A DNA stretch of 7,117 nt from DAIUFH01 sp036844705 (GTDB taxonomy: Bacteria > Bacillota > Clostridia > Tissierellales > Tissierellaceae), in the NCBI GenBank assembly GCA_036844705.1, contig DAIUFH010000095.1:1-7117 (forward strand). The letters are read 5' to 3'. A program made the position numbers and the translations under genes. The notes beneath the pieces are model-generated. The model did no database searches. It was given only the letters and a program-made list of their open reading frames with translations, and was not told the DNA's origin. This document shows positions 1 to 6,765 of this stretch, one piece after another. Position 1 is the first letter of the stretch, and each line of letters begins with the position of its first letter.

Positions 1-548
1 AAATATAGCCTTTTTACTTCTTCAATCTCTTTAACGAGTATTAAAGAACCGCAAATTTTAGCTCCTTCACGCAACTGTCTTGATGAATTTTTACGTGCTT
101 CCTTTGATTTGTATTCTAATTCATTAATGTTCTTATCTAACTCATTATATTTCTTAACCTCTGTTTTTGATCCTTCGGAATCATACCCTTCTTGTTGTAC
201 TTTTAACTCTTTAATATTATCATCTATTTTTAATGATTCTTGGTAATAATCATTTGCGGTTTTTTGATATTTACTTAATTTGTTTATTTCTTTAACAATA
301 TAATTTGGATTTAGATCATCGATGCTTTTACCATAATATATGATAGACCCAGAACTTTCTTCGTATAATTGCAAAACAACTTTACCTAAGGTTGATTTTC
401 CGCATCCTGATTCTCCTACAACTGCAAATTTATCACCTTTATTGATAACGAAGCTTACATCATCCAAAGCCTTTAATTCTTGTTTTCTATTAACTCTAAA
501 AATTTTTTTAACTTTACGTGCTTCTAATAATGGTTGTCTTTCACTCAT
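1..548 (-). CDS. dppF: Peptide ABC transporter ATPase, DppF/OppF type, with a large insert (partial, cut by the window's left edge)
   Basis: Second ATPase of the importer; it should pair with DppD to hydrolyse ATP under the DppB/DppC channel. The frame is open for 182 codons from the ATG at 548 to the window edge, so the C-terminal part is missing. A site reading AGAGGAG lies 7 nt upstream, and the start overlaps the dppD stop by 8 nt, which suggests translational coupling. Residues 7-44 are a typical ABC N-terminal lobe and 45-53 are Walker A (GESGCGKST). In this family the Q-loop (FQDP-like) follows Walker A by about 40-50 residues. Here none appears in the remaining 129 residues. Instead, residues about 82-158 are rich in Lys, Glu, Asp and Asn with spaced Leu/Ile/Tyr, like a coiled coil, followed by RQLREGAKICGSLIL (157-171). 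I infer an insert between Walker A and the Q-loop. Signature, Walker B and H-loop are not visible, so ATPase activity cannot be confirmed from this window. Confidence 0.85.
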   Translation of the reverse strand, partial: MSERQPLLEARKVKKIFRVNRKQELKALDDVSFVINKGDKFAVVGESGCGKSTLGKVVLQLYEESSGSIIYYGKSIDDLNPNYIVKEINKLSKYQKTANDYYQESLKIDDNIKELKVQQEGYDSEGSKTEVKKYNELDKNINELEYKSKEARKNSSRQLREGAKICGSLILVKEIEEVKRLY

Positions 549-1524
549 TTTTATACTCCTCTTCTACCTTAAAGCAAGATACAAAATGATTCGGATAAGG
601 TTCTATAATTTTTGGTTCTTCATTTTTACATTTATCTGTTGCATAAGGGCATCTTGGATGAAAACTACATCCAGTTACTTTTTCAGTAAGTAAAGGAATA
701 CTTCCTTTTATAGGCTTCATTTCAAAATCTTCATCATCCACTCTTGGATGAGCATTAAAAAGTCCTTTCGTATAAGGATGCAATGGTCTTTCAAATATTT
801 CGTGAGTTTCAGCTTCTTCAACTTTTGAACCGGAATACAAAACTATTACTCTATCAGCAATCTCACCTACAACACCTAAATCATGAGTTATAAATAAAAT
901 ACCAGCATCTATTTCTTTTTTTAGATTGTTAATTAATTTTAATACCTGTTTTTGTATTGTGACATCCAAGGCTGTTGTTGGTTCATCAGCAATTAACAAG
1001 ATAGGCTTTGCCACTAATGCCATAGCAATCATAACTCTTTGACGCAATCCTCCGGAAAGATGGAATGGATATTGTTTCATTCTGCTTTCAGGTTCTGGTA
1101 TATCTACTTTTTTTAATGCCTCAACGCTTAGCCTATAGGCTTCTTTCTTATTTATGGATTTATCATGCTGCGTAATATTCTCCATAATTTGATATCCAAT
1201 GGTAAGCAGAGGATTTAAGGCTGTCATAGGTTCTTGAAATATCATACCCATTTTATCACCTTTGGTCAGACGTCTTTCATTAGCACTCATCTTTAGTAAA
1301 GATTTACCTTCTAGAATCATATCACCACCGGTTATCTTACCATTTTCAGGCAGGAGGTCCATTAAGCATAATGTTGTAACGCTTTTACCACATCCTGATT
1401 CTCCTACAATACAAAGTGTCTCTTTCTTATCAATATGGAAAGAAAGATTATGAATTACTTCATAATCTTTTTTACCTATTGTAAAAGCTGCTTTTAAGTT
1501 TTTCACTTCAAGTACTTTTGGCAT
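541..1524 (-). CDS. dppD: Peptide ABC transporter ATPase, DppD/OppD type
   Basis: Cytoplasmic ATPase subunit that drives peptide import through the DppB/DppC channel. The 327 residues carry the full ABC motif set: Walker A GESGCGKS (41-48), Q-loop FQEP with Q97, signature LSGGLRQR (156-163), Walker B ILLIADE (175-181), D-loop TALD (184-187) and switch His214 (THD). The C-terminal oligopeptide-transporter extension has the family HPYT motif (249-252) and four cysteines, C286, C292, C299 and C317. Cysteines in this arrangement bind a [4Fe-4S] cluster in structurally studied OppD-type proteins, so a cluster is plausible here. The length is normal for the family. The ATG start is preceded by AAAGGTGG about 8 nt upstream, within a 17-nt gap after dppA. 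The 3' end overlaps dppF by 8 nt. The substrate cannot be read from the ATPase. Confidence 0.95.
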   Translation of the reverse strand: MPKVLEVKNLKAAFTIGKKDYEVIHNLSFHIDKKETLCIVGESGCGKSVTTLCLMDLLPENGKITGGDMILEGKSLLKMSANERRLTKGDKMGMIFQEPMTALNPLLTIGYQIMENITQHDKSINKKEAYRLSVEALKKVDIPEPESRMKQYPFHLSGGLRQRVMIAMALVAKPILLIADEPTTALDVTIQKQVLKLINNLKKEIDAGILFITHDLGVVGEIADRVIVLYSGSKVEEAETHEIFERPLHPYTKGLFNAHPRVDDEDFEMKPIKGSIPLLTEKVTGCSFHPRCPYATDKCKNEEPKIIEPYPNHFVSCFKVEEEYKNE

Positions 1525-1541
1525 GTCTAAACCACCTTTAG

Positions 1542-3119
1542 TTATTTTGCATATTTAAAGTCTTTAACTGAGAAGTATGTTCCAGGTAATACAGTTACAT
1601 CTTTATATTTGTCGCTAAATGCAAAAGTATTGTATGAATTATATAAAGGTGCAACTACAGCATCTTCCAGACAAAGTTTATTTGCAGCATCTAGTTTTTC
1701 AAGTCTGACTTCCATATCTATTGTTTCACGGCTTTCGTCTACAAGTTTATCAAATTCTGGATTTACATATTGTACCCGTTGTGATGAATTAACTGAATGT
1801 AGATTTGGGTCAAAGAATTCTGTACCGTCTCCTGTGACATTTGACCAAGTTAAAATAACTAAATCAAATTCATTTTCTAATTTAGCTGTTGCTAAATAAG
1901 TAGCAAATTCTTGTGGTAGCAGTTCTACATTTGTAAATCCTGCGGCCTTTAATGAAGACTGAATGAACTCAGCAATAGTTTGTGACGTTGGTACTGTTGA
2001 TGTCAATATAGTAATTGGTTCATCTGCAATTCCTTCACTTGCAATAATATTTTTTGCTTCCTCTAAATTATATTTATATCCATAATCTTCTGATTCCTCT
2101 GTATACCCAAATAAAGAAGCCGGTAGGATTGAATTTAACCCTAAGGCATTTCCTTCCAATGTTTGAACATATGCCTCACGGTCAATAGCCATAAGCATTG
2201 CTTGACGCGCTTTATCATTTGACATTACATTCTGATTTTTTGCGCTATTAGTTCTTAGCCCTAAATAAGTTATTTGTGAACTTGGGCTAGTGACAAATTC
2301 TACATTTGGTATTTGTTTTACACGATTTACATTTGTCACAGGTACAACTGGCATAAAATCAGCTTCACCTGTCTCTAGTCTGGAGATTGCTGTTGAAGTC
2401 TCTGCTACAACTGTAAATACAATCTTTTTAATTTCCGGTTCGCCCCCCCAGTAATTTTCGTTATATTCAAGAGTATATTCACTACCTGCAACGCTAGATG
2501 TCATTTTGTACGGACCGGTTCCAACAGGATTTGTCATTAATTCTGTTCCATCGGAATTTGGGGAGATCATAGCTGAATTCATATGAGATAATTTTGCTAT
2601 TAAAACCCCATCAGGATAAGTTAAATTTAATTTAACTTCATGGTCATTGATAATTTCTACAGATTCAATTGAAGCAGCAATTGATGCTCTTGCTGAACCA
2701 TATTCTTTATCCTTTATCTTTTCAATTGTGAACTTTACTGTTTCAGCATTAAATGGGTCTCCATTTGTAAATGTAATTCCCTCTTTAAGCTTTATATTTA
2801 CACTTAAACCATCTTCACTACTTTCCGGCATATCATCAGCTAAAAGAGGTACGTAATCGGTGCCATCAGGTGTTCTTTCATACAATGTTTCATATATTTG
2901 AACATTGATATCTGATGACATAGAATCATTAGTAGTAAGCGGATTAAAACCGGTAGGTTGTGCATTTAAAATAATGTTGAATGTATCATCTACAGCTGGT
3001 GTTTGTTCCGGAGTTGTATTTGCAACTGGTGATTCTGGTGATTCATTACCTCCTCCACTACATCCAACTAAAAACAACGCTAAAGCCATAAAAACAACTA
3101 AACTCTTTAATCTTTTCAT
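1542..3119 (-). CDS. dppA: Peptide-type ABC transporter substrate-binding lipoprotein (SBP_bac_5 family)
   Basis: Extracellular binding protein that captures the substrate and delivers it to DppB/DppC. Residues 1-20 are a lipoprotein signal: basic MKRLK, a hydrophobic core, then lipobox LVGC with the acylated Cys20. A Gly/Ser/Pro/Thr-rich linker (about 21-44) follows, as expected for a protein tethered outside the membrane. The mature part has features of the family 5 solute-binding fold: GFNPLTTNDS near 58-66, IYETLYERTPDG at 75-86, and GTGPYKM at 200-206. The 525-residue length is normal. An excellent site (TAGGAGGGG) overlaps the dppC stop, 10 nt before the ATG. The gene lies inside the operon, after both permeases, like clostridial oppBCADF rather than enteric dppABCDF. 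The strong ribosome site would help raise binding-protein output. Dipeptides, oligopeptides or glutathione are possible substrates; the sequence alone does not decide, and nickel binding is less likely but not excluded. Confidence 0.93.
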   Translation of the reverse strand: MKRLKSLVVFMALALFLVGCSGGGNESPESPVANTTPEQTPAVDDTFNIILNAQPTGFNPLTTNDSMSSDINVQIYETLYERTPDGTDYVPLLADDMPESSEDGLSVNIKLKEGITFTNGDPFNAETVKFTIEKIKDKEYGSARASIAASIESVEIINDHEVKLNLTYPDGVLIAKLSHMNSAMISPNSDGTELMTNPVGTGPYKMTSSVAGSEYTLEYNENYWGGEPEIKKIVFTVVAETSTAISRLETGEADFMPVVPVTNVNRVKQIPNVEFVTSPSSQITYLGLRTNSAKNQNVMSNDKARQAMLMAIDREAYVQTLEGNALGLNSILPASLFGYTEESEDYGYKYNLEEAKNIIASEGIADEPITILTSTVPTSQTIAEFIQSSLKAAGFTNVELLPQEFATYLATAKLENEFDLVILTWSNVTGDGTEFFDPNLHSVNSSQRVQYVNPEFDKLVDESRETIDMEVRLEKLDAANKLCLEDAVVAPLYNSYNTFAFSDKYKDVTVLPGTYFSVKDFKYAK

Positions 3120-3129
3120 TTTGCCCCTC

Positions 3130-4008
3130 CTAAATATTTTCTTTTAATGTTGGATCGAATAAATCGGACAATTTGTCTCCTAATAAATTGAAACTAATAA
3201 CAGTAAACATAACGAATAATCCAGGTATAATTATTAAGTTAGGTCTATCCCACATAAAGTCTTTAGCAGTAGCTATCATTCCACCCCATTCAGGAGCAGG
3301 TGCAGGTACACCTAAACCTAAGAAACTTAAAGTAGCAATAGACATAATTGATGACGCTAATCTCATAGTTGCAATAACAATAATCGTCCCTAATATATTC
3401 GGTATAGTATGAGCTATAATAATTCGTAAATCATTGGCTCCTAATGCTTTAACAGCTGTAATGTATTCTTCTTGCTTTACTGATAGCACTTTTGATCTGA
3501 CCATGCGAGCAAATGATGGAATAGACCAAATCGAAATTGCTAACATTGCATTAAAAGTTGAAACTCCCAGCATTGATACTATTAACATAGCAAGTAAAGT
3601 ACCAGGAAATGTAAACAATATATCCATAATACGCATTATTAGATTGTCAAGTCTTTGATAGTAGCCAGCGAGTACTCCTAATGTTACCCCGAAGAATAAT
3701 CCAATACTTGTAGAGGTTATAGCAACTATTAAAGTAGTCCTACCACCATAGAGAAGTCTTGATAAGGTATCACGTCCAAGATGGTCTGTACCTAATATAT
3801 GACCATTTGCATTTTCCCAATCCCAAAATCCCGGTAACAATCTATCCGTAATAATACTCTCATCAGGGTCAAAACCGGTAATGTTTGTGATAACAGGTGC
3901 CAACAACACCAATGCAACTATTATGATTATAAAAATAAGAGCTAATGTTGCCATCTTGTTTTTTATTAATTTTTTAAATCCTGCTCTAAACCCTCTTTTG
4001 TTCTGCAT
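3130..4008 (-). CDS. dppC: Peptide ABC transporter permease, DppC/OppC type
   Basis: Integral membrane subunit forming half of the import channel with DppB. The 292-residue protein has an N-terminal basic segment, a first membrane helix at about 20-40, an extracytoplasmic loop, the DppC hallmark HILGTDHLGRDTLSRLLYGG (70-89), and further helices near 92-115, 129-165, 203-232 and 257-277. The cytoplasmic coupling loop EYITAVKALGANDLRI (181-196), running on to the IPN motif, is the EAA motif that contacts the ATPases. I place the start at the ATG ending at 4008 rather than the TTG just before it. The GGTGA ribosome site is 4 nt from the ATG but only 1 nt from the TTG. That site directly follows the dppB stop, and the gap is 12 nt. 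The C-terminal FDPTLKENI is family-like, so the gene is complete. Confidence 0.94.
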   Translation of the reverse strand: MQNKRGFRAGFKKLIKNKMATLALIFIIIIVALVLLAPVITNITGFDPDESIITDRLLPGFWDWENANGHILGTDHLGRDTLSRLLYGGRTTLIVAITSTSIGLFFGVTLGVLAGYYQRLDNLIMRIMDILFTFPGTLLAMLIVSMLGVSTFNAMLAISIWSIPSFARMVRSKVLSVKQEEYITAVKALGANDLRIIIAHTIPNILGTIIVIATMRLASSIMSIATLSFLGLGVPAPAPEWGGMIATAKDFMWDRPNLIIIPGLFVMFTVISFNLLGDKLSDLFDPTLKENI

Positions 4009-4020
4009 CAAATCACCATC

Positions 4021-4962
4021 CTATTCATAGCTAATACGAGGATCAACTACAACATATAGTAAATCAACTACCAGATTGACTAAAACAAACATAACAGCAA
4101 TTATTAAAACGGTACTTTGAACAGCAGGGTAATTTCTTGCATTTATCGATTGTAATAAGTATGTTCCCAATCCATTGATTACAAATACTTTTTCTGTAAC
4201 AATTGCTCCTCCTAATAAACCTCCAAAGCTTGTCCCAAAAACAGTTAGTAATGGTATAAGTGCATTTCTTAATCCATGGACAAAAATAATCCTTTTCTTT
4301 TTAAGTCCTTTTGCCTCAGCTGTTCTTATGTAATCAGATTGCAATACACCAATCATTGCATTTCGTCCAATTCTCATAAATTGTGCAGCTACAGAAGTTC
4401 CTAAAGCAAAGGCCGGTAAAATAACTTCTTTAAACCCTGTTGGAGTCCAAAAAAAATCTGTCATTCCGCCTGTACTTAGCCAACCTAACTTTACTGCAAA
4501 GACTAAAATAAGCATGCTTCCAAGCCAAAAATTCGGAATAGATATCCCCATTAATGAAGTTGTTGTCATCAATTGATCTAAAAAAGAATCTTTTTTTACT
4601 GCAGCAATCATTCCGATAGGTATACCAATTACAGTTGCCAATATAATTGCTGCGACTGCTAGGTTAATAGTGAATGGCAACCTAATAGCAATTTCATTTA
4701 ATATTGGCTGACGTGTAGTTATAGAAGTTCCTAAATCCCCTTGCAACAATCCTAAAAGATAAGTACCATATTGAACAAATAGTGGTTTATCAAGTCCCAA
4801 AAACACTCTCATTCTAGCAATATCATCAGCAGTTGCATTAGGACCGGCAACAAGCTCAGCTGGATCTCCCGGTGCTAAATACAGACTTAGAAATACTATA
4901 AATGTAATTCCAAGTAATAAAAACACCATCAAAACTAATCTTTTAAAGATATATCTTGCCAT
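4021..4962 (-). CDS. dppB: Peptide ABC transporter permease, DppB/GsiC type
   Basis: First gene of the operon; channel-forming permease that pairs with DppC. The 313 residues start MARYIFKRL, the usual DppB beginning, with a first helix at about 9-29, then the family segment LAPGDPAELVAG (29-40), LGLDKPLFVQY (55-65) and QGDLGTS (74-80). Helices follow near 97-122, 133-160, 180-196, 236-256 and 283-306. The EAA coupling loop is DYIRTAEAKGLKKKRIIFVHG (210-230) and the protein ends VDPRISYE, a clade hallmark. The wording of the N-terminal half resembles GsiC/DppB more than OppB, by memory of those proteins. A longer frame starting at TTG (4980) would bury an ideal ribosome site, so I use the ATG at 4962. 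The gene is led by a promoter about 160 nt upstream. Confidence 0.95.
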   Translation of the reverse strand: MARYIFKRLVLMVFLLLGITFIVFLSLYLAPGDPAELVAGPNATADDIARMRVFLGLDKPLFVQYGTYLLGLLQGDLGTSITTRQPILNEIAIRLPFTINLAVAAIILATVIGIPIGMIAAVKKDSFLDQLMTTTSLMGISIPNFWLGSMLILVFAVKLGWLSTGGMTDFFWTPTGFKEVILPAFALGTSVAAQFMRIGRNAMIGVLQSDYIRTAEAKGLKKKRIIFVHGLRNALIPLLTVFGTSFGGLLGGAIVTEKVFVINGLGTYLLQSINARNYPAVQSTVLIIAVMFVLVNLVVDLLYVVVDPRISYE

Positions 4963-5123
4963 TTTTACCTCCCTTTCCAATTCAAATCACTTAACTTATG
5001 AAATAGTTATCGATTAGAATATTCAGATTTTTTAATTTTATCTTTTACTAAAATGATTAGAAGAGATAATAATATTGGCAGAGAATAGTCAATAGCTTAT
5101 CCTTCGAAAAATATTTAAAACTG
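4963..5123 (-). other. dppB leader and 5' untranslated region
   Basis: If the TTGACA promoter at 5124-5152 is used, the operon mRNA starts near 5117 and has a leader of about 155 nt. The leader is very AT-rich. I see no T-box sequence, no riboswitch that I recognise, and no hairpin followed by a U-run. A weaker second promoter is possible inside it: TTGACT (5087-5092) and TATTAT (5066-5071), but with a short 15-nt spacer. A CodY-like sequence with 11 of 15 matches lies at 5018-5032; this is too weak to call alone. Confidence 0.45.
4967..4974 (-). promoter_or_regulatory. Ribosome binding site of dppB that decides its start
   Basis: Read on the minus strand this is AGGGAGGT, ending 4 nt before ATG (5 nt after the AGGGAGG core). 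It lies inside the reading frame of the upstream TTG at 4980, which would add only MEREVK. The near-perfect site and the conserved MARYIFKRL beginning both favour the ATG. Confidence 0.85.
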
Positions 5124-5152
5124 ATATTATCACTTTAACGTGATTGTGTCAA
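5124..5152 (-). promoter_or_regulatory. Sigma-A type promoter of the dpp operon
   Basis: On the minus strand there is a perfect -35 TTGACA (5147-5152), a 17-nt spacer, and -10 TAATAT (5124-5129) preceded by TGA, which gives an extended -10 (TGn). Transcription would begin near 5117 and run into dppB. Spacing and matches are about as good as can be expected without experiment. Confidence 0.72.
5129..5144. promoter_or_regulatory. Candidate operator: 16-bp imperfect palindrome in the dpp promoter spacer
   Basis: The sequence ATCACTTTAACGTGAT has perfect outer arms (ATCAC/GTGAT) and a self-complementary TTAA centre; only one symmetric pair breaks the dyad (14 of 16 positions symmetric). It fills the space between -35 and -10, so a bound dimer would block RNA polymerase. 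No regulator gene is in the window and I do not assign a family. Confidence 0.4.
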
Positions 5153-5156
5153 TATC

Positions 5157-5170
5157 GAAAAACGTTTGCA
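5157..5170 (-). promoter_or_regulatory. cre-like / LacI-family operator candidate
   Basis: The minus-strand sequence TGCAAACGTTTTTC matches the CcpA cre consensus TGNAARCGNWWWCA at 10 of 12 specified positions: the left half is perfect and only the final CA fails. The TGCAAACG half is also typical of MalR-type LacI-family operators. It sits upstream of both divergent promoters, about 50-60 nt before the likely malQ start. A carbohydrate gene under such control would be ordinary, but one degenerate site is weak evidence. Confidence 0.3.
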
Positions 5171-5176
5171 ATTTAA

Positions 5177-5191
5177 AATATTTTGAAAATT
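5177..5191. promoter_or_regulatory. Candidate CodY box
   Basis: The sequence AATATTTTGAAAATT matches the CodY consensus AATTTTCWGAAAATT at 13 of 15 positions. CodY represses peptide-permease genes in several Firmicutes when branched-chain amino acids and GTP are plentiful, so the position 25 bp upstream of the dpp -35 makes sense. It also covers the region where a malQ -35 would lie. AT-rich DNA yields CodY-like matches by chance, hence moderate confidence. Confidence 0.42.
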
Positions 5192-5214
5192 TAAATAAAA
5201 CTTTTTGGTATACA
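5183..5214 (+). promoter_or_regulatory. Probable malQ promoter with extended -10
   Basis: TGG followed by TATACA (5206-5214) forms an extended -10. The only -35-like sequence, TTGAAA (5183-5188), is 20 nt away, longer than ideal, so the promoter may rely on the extended -10 or an activator. Transcription would begin near 5221, giving a leader of about 57 nt before malQ. Confidence 0.45.
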
Positions 5215-5265
5215 CTAATACATGAGAAAAGTGTTCATTTGATCTGATAATTGGGTAAATAATTT

Positions 5266-5273
5266 GGGGTGAT
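5266..5273 (+). promoter_or_regulatory. Ribosome binding site of malQ that decides its start
   Basis: GGGGTGAT pairs well with the 16S rRNA 3' end and lies 4 nt before the TTG at 5278. The GTG at 5269 belongs to this site itself and so cannot be the start served by it. Confidence 0.7.
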
Positions 5274-5277
5274 TAAT

Positions 5278-6765
5278 TTGAATAGAAGTGCTGGAATACT
5301 ACTGCCTATAACCTCTCTTCCTTCCAAATATGGAATTGGTACATTTGGAAAAGAAGCATATGATTTTATAGATTTTTTGAAATCAGCAAAACAACAATAT
5401 TGGCAACTACTGCCTCAAGGTCCTATATCTTATGGTGATAGTCCTTATTCAACTTTTTCAATATATGCCGGAAATCCCCTTTATATTGATCTAAAGTATT
5501 TTATTGATGATGATATCTTATCCGCTAATGACTGTCATATATTAGATACAAATTATGAATATATAAATTATGAAATGCAATTTAACTATAGATATGATAT
5601 CTTGCATAAGGTATATATTAATTCAAAGGAAAAGTATAAAGAGAATATAAAGAAATTTACAGAAAAGAATAATTGGGTTTTAGATTATTCATTGTTTATG
5701 TCCTTAAAGTATTATTTCAATCAAAAACCATGGTATGAATTTCCTAAAGATATATCTAATAGGGATAAGAGAACCTTAGATAAATATAAGCTTTTACTGG
5801 AAGACGAAATAAATTTTTGGATATTTTTGCAATTTGTTTTTTATGAGCAATATTTTAATTTAAAGGACTATGCCAATAATAAAGGAATAAAAATCATTGG
5901 AGATATGCCTATTTATGTAGCAGAGGATAGTGTAGAAGCATGGGGATATAAAGAATTGTTTATCTTGAATGAGAAAAATAATATCTCTTTAGTTGCCGGT
6001 GTTCCTCCTGATGATTTTTCCGACGAAGGTCAGTTGTGGGGAAATCCAGTATATGATTGGGAATATCATGATAAAACCTCTTACCAGTGGTGGATAGATA
6101 GAATCAGTTGGAATTTACATCTTTATGATTTAGTTCGTATAGATCACTTTAGAGGCTTTGATGAATTTTGGGCTGTACCATCTGGCTCGGAAAATGCAAT
6201 AAATGGAGAATGGATGCCTGCTAAAGGTAAGCCTATGTTTGAAACCCTCACAGAGAAGGTTGAAGAGCCAAATATTATAGCAGAGGATTTAGGGATTATC
6301 ACTGATTCAGTATTGGATTTAAAGAAAAAATTCAATTTCCCAGGCATGAAGGTTTTACAATTTGCATTTGATGGTAATCCTAAAAATCCATATTTACCAA
6401 AAAATTATGAAGAAAACTCAATAGCCTATACAGGAACACATGATAATGACACCTTGAAAGGATGGTACCACAAGCTAAGCGATAACTCTAAAAGATATGT
6501 CTTAGAAATCTTAAATATTGAATTGAACATAGAAGACGAAGATGTGATAATTGAACAATTGATTGAAGCTGTTTTAAAAGGCAGGGAAAAAATAGCTATA
6601 ATACCACTGCAAGACTATCTATGCCTTGGTTCTCAGTCAAGAATCAATACCCCCTCTACATTAGGCCATAATTGGAGCTGGAGAGTTGGAAAAGAATCTT
6701 TGACACAAGAACTGGCTGAAAAAATAGGCGCAATGATAGATTCTAGTGGGAGAGTTGAGAGTTAA
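5278..6765 (+). CDS. malQ: 4-alpha-glucanotransferase (amylomaltase, GH77)
   Basis: Cytoplasmic enzyme that moves alpha-1,4-glucan segments from one maltodextrin to another, releasing glucose; used in maltose/maltodextrin use or glycogen turnover. At 495 residues it has normal length. Family motifs appear in order: RSAGILLPITSLPSKYGIG (3-21), GDSPYSTFSIYAGNPLYI (53-70), GDMPIYVAEDS (208-218), GVPPDDFSDEGQLWGNPVYDW (241-261), RIDHFRGF (287-294) with nucleophile Asp289, AEDLG (335-339) with acid/base Glu336, THDND (387-391) with Asp389 as transition-state stabiliser, and NTPSTLGHNWSWR (457-469). I start it at TTG 5278, not GTG 5269, because the ribosome site covers the GTG and family members begin at about this residue. 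The last residues VES and the stop codon lie in a heptamer repeat array. No maltose transporter, phosphorylase or glycogen gene is adjacent; the neighbour operon is divergent and functionally unrelated. Confidence 0.96.
   Translation: MNRSAGILLPITSLPSKYGIGTFGKEAYDFIDFLKSAKQQYWQLLPQGPISYGDSPYSTFSIYAGNPLYIDLKYFIDDDILSANDCHILDTNYEYINYEMQFNYRYDILHKVYINSKEKYKENIKKFTEKNNWVLDYSLFMSLKYYFNQKPWYEFPKDISNRDKRTLDKYKLLLEDEINFWIFLQFVFYEQYFNLKDYANNKGIKIIGDMPIYVAEDSVEAWGYKELFILNEKNNISLVAGVPPDDFSDEGQLWGNPVYDWEYHDKTSYQWWIDRISWNLHLYDLVRIDHFRGFDEFWAVPSGSENAINGEWMPAKGKPMFETLTEKVEEPNIIAEDLGIITDSVLDLKKKFNFPGMKVLQFAFDGNPKNPYLPKNYEENSIAYTGTHDNDTLKGWYHKLSDNSKRYVLEILNIELNIEDEDVIIEQLIEAVLKGREKIAIIPLQDYLCLGSQSRINTPSTLGHNWSWRVGKESLTQELAEKIGAMIDSSGRVES

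Noticed and set aside
340..693. Plus-strand open frame of 117 codons
   Set aside because: It lies opposite dppF and dppD, which have clear motifs and ribosome sites; its protein has no recognisable family features.
2447..2452. Run of six C residues in dppA as a possible frameshift site
   Set aside because: The frame continues through it with normal family sequence (NYWGGEPE), so there is no sign of a shift.
1609..3658. Several plus-strand open frames of 69-96 codons opposite dppA and dppC
   Set aside because: All are antisense to well-supported genes, and their proteins look like reverse-frame noise.
4963..5117. Possible riboswitch or T-box in the long dpp leader
   Set aside because: No T-box core sequence, no conserved riboswitch segment and no terminator hairpin with a U-run is visible; the leader is simply AT-rich.
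5222..5242. Short leader ORF starting ATG AGA AAA before malQ
   Set aside because: It has only six codons before TGA, and I see no convincing ribosome site in front of it.
6144..6347. Minus-strand open frame inside malQ
   Set aside because: It is antisense to the catalytic core of malQ and has no family features.
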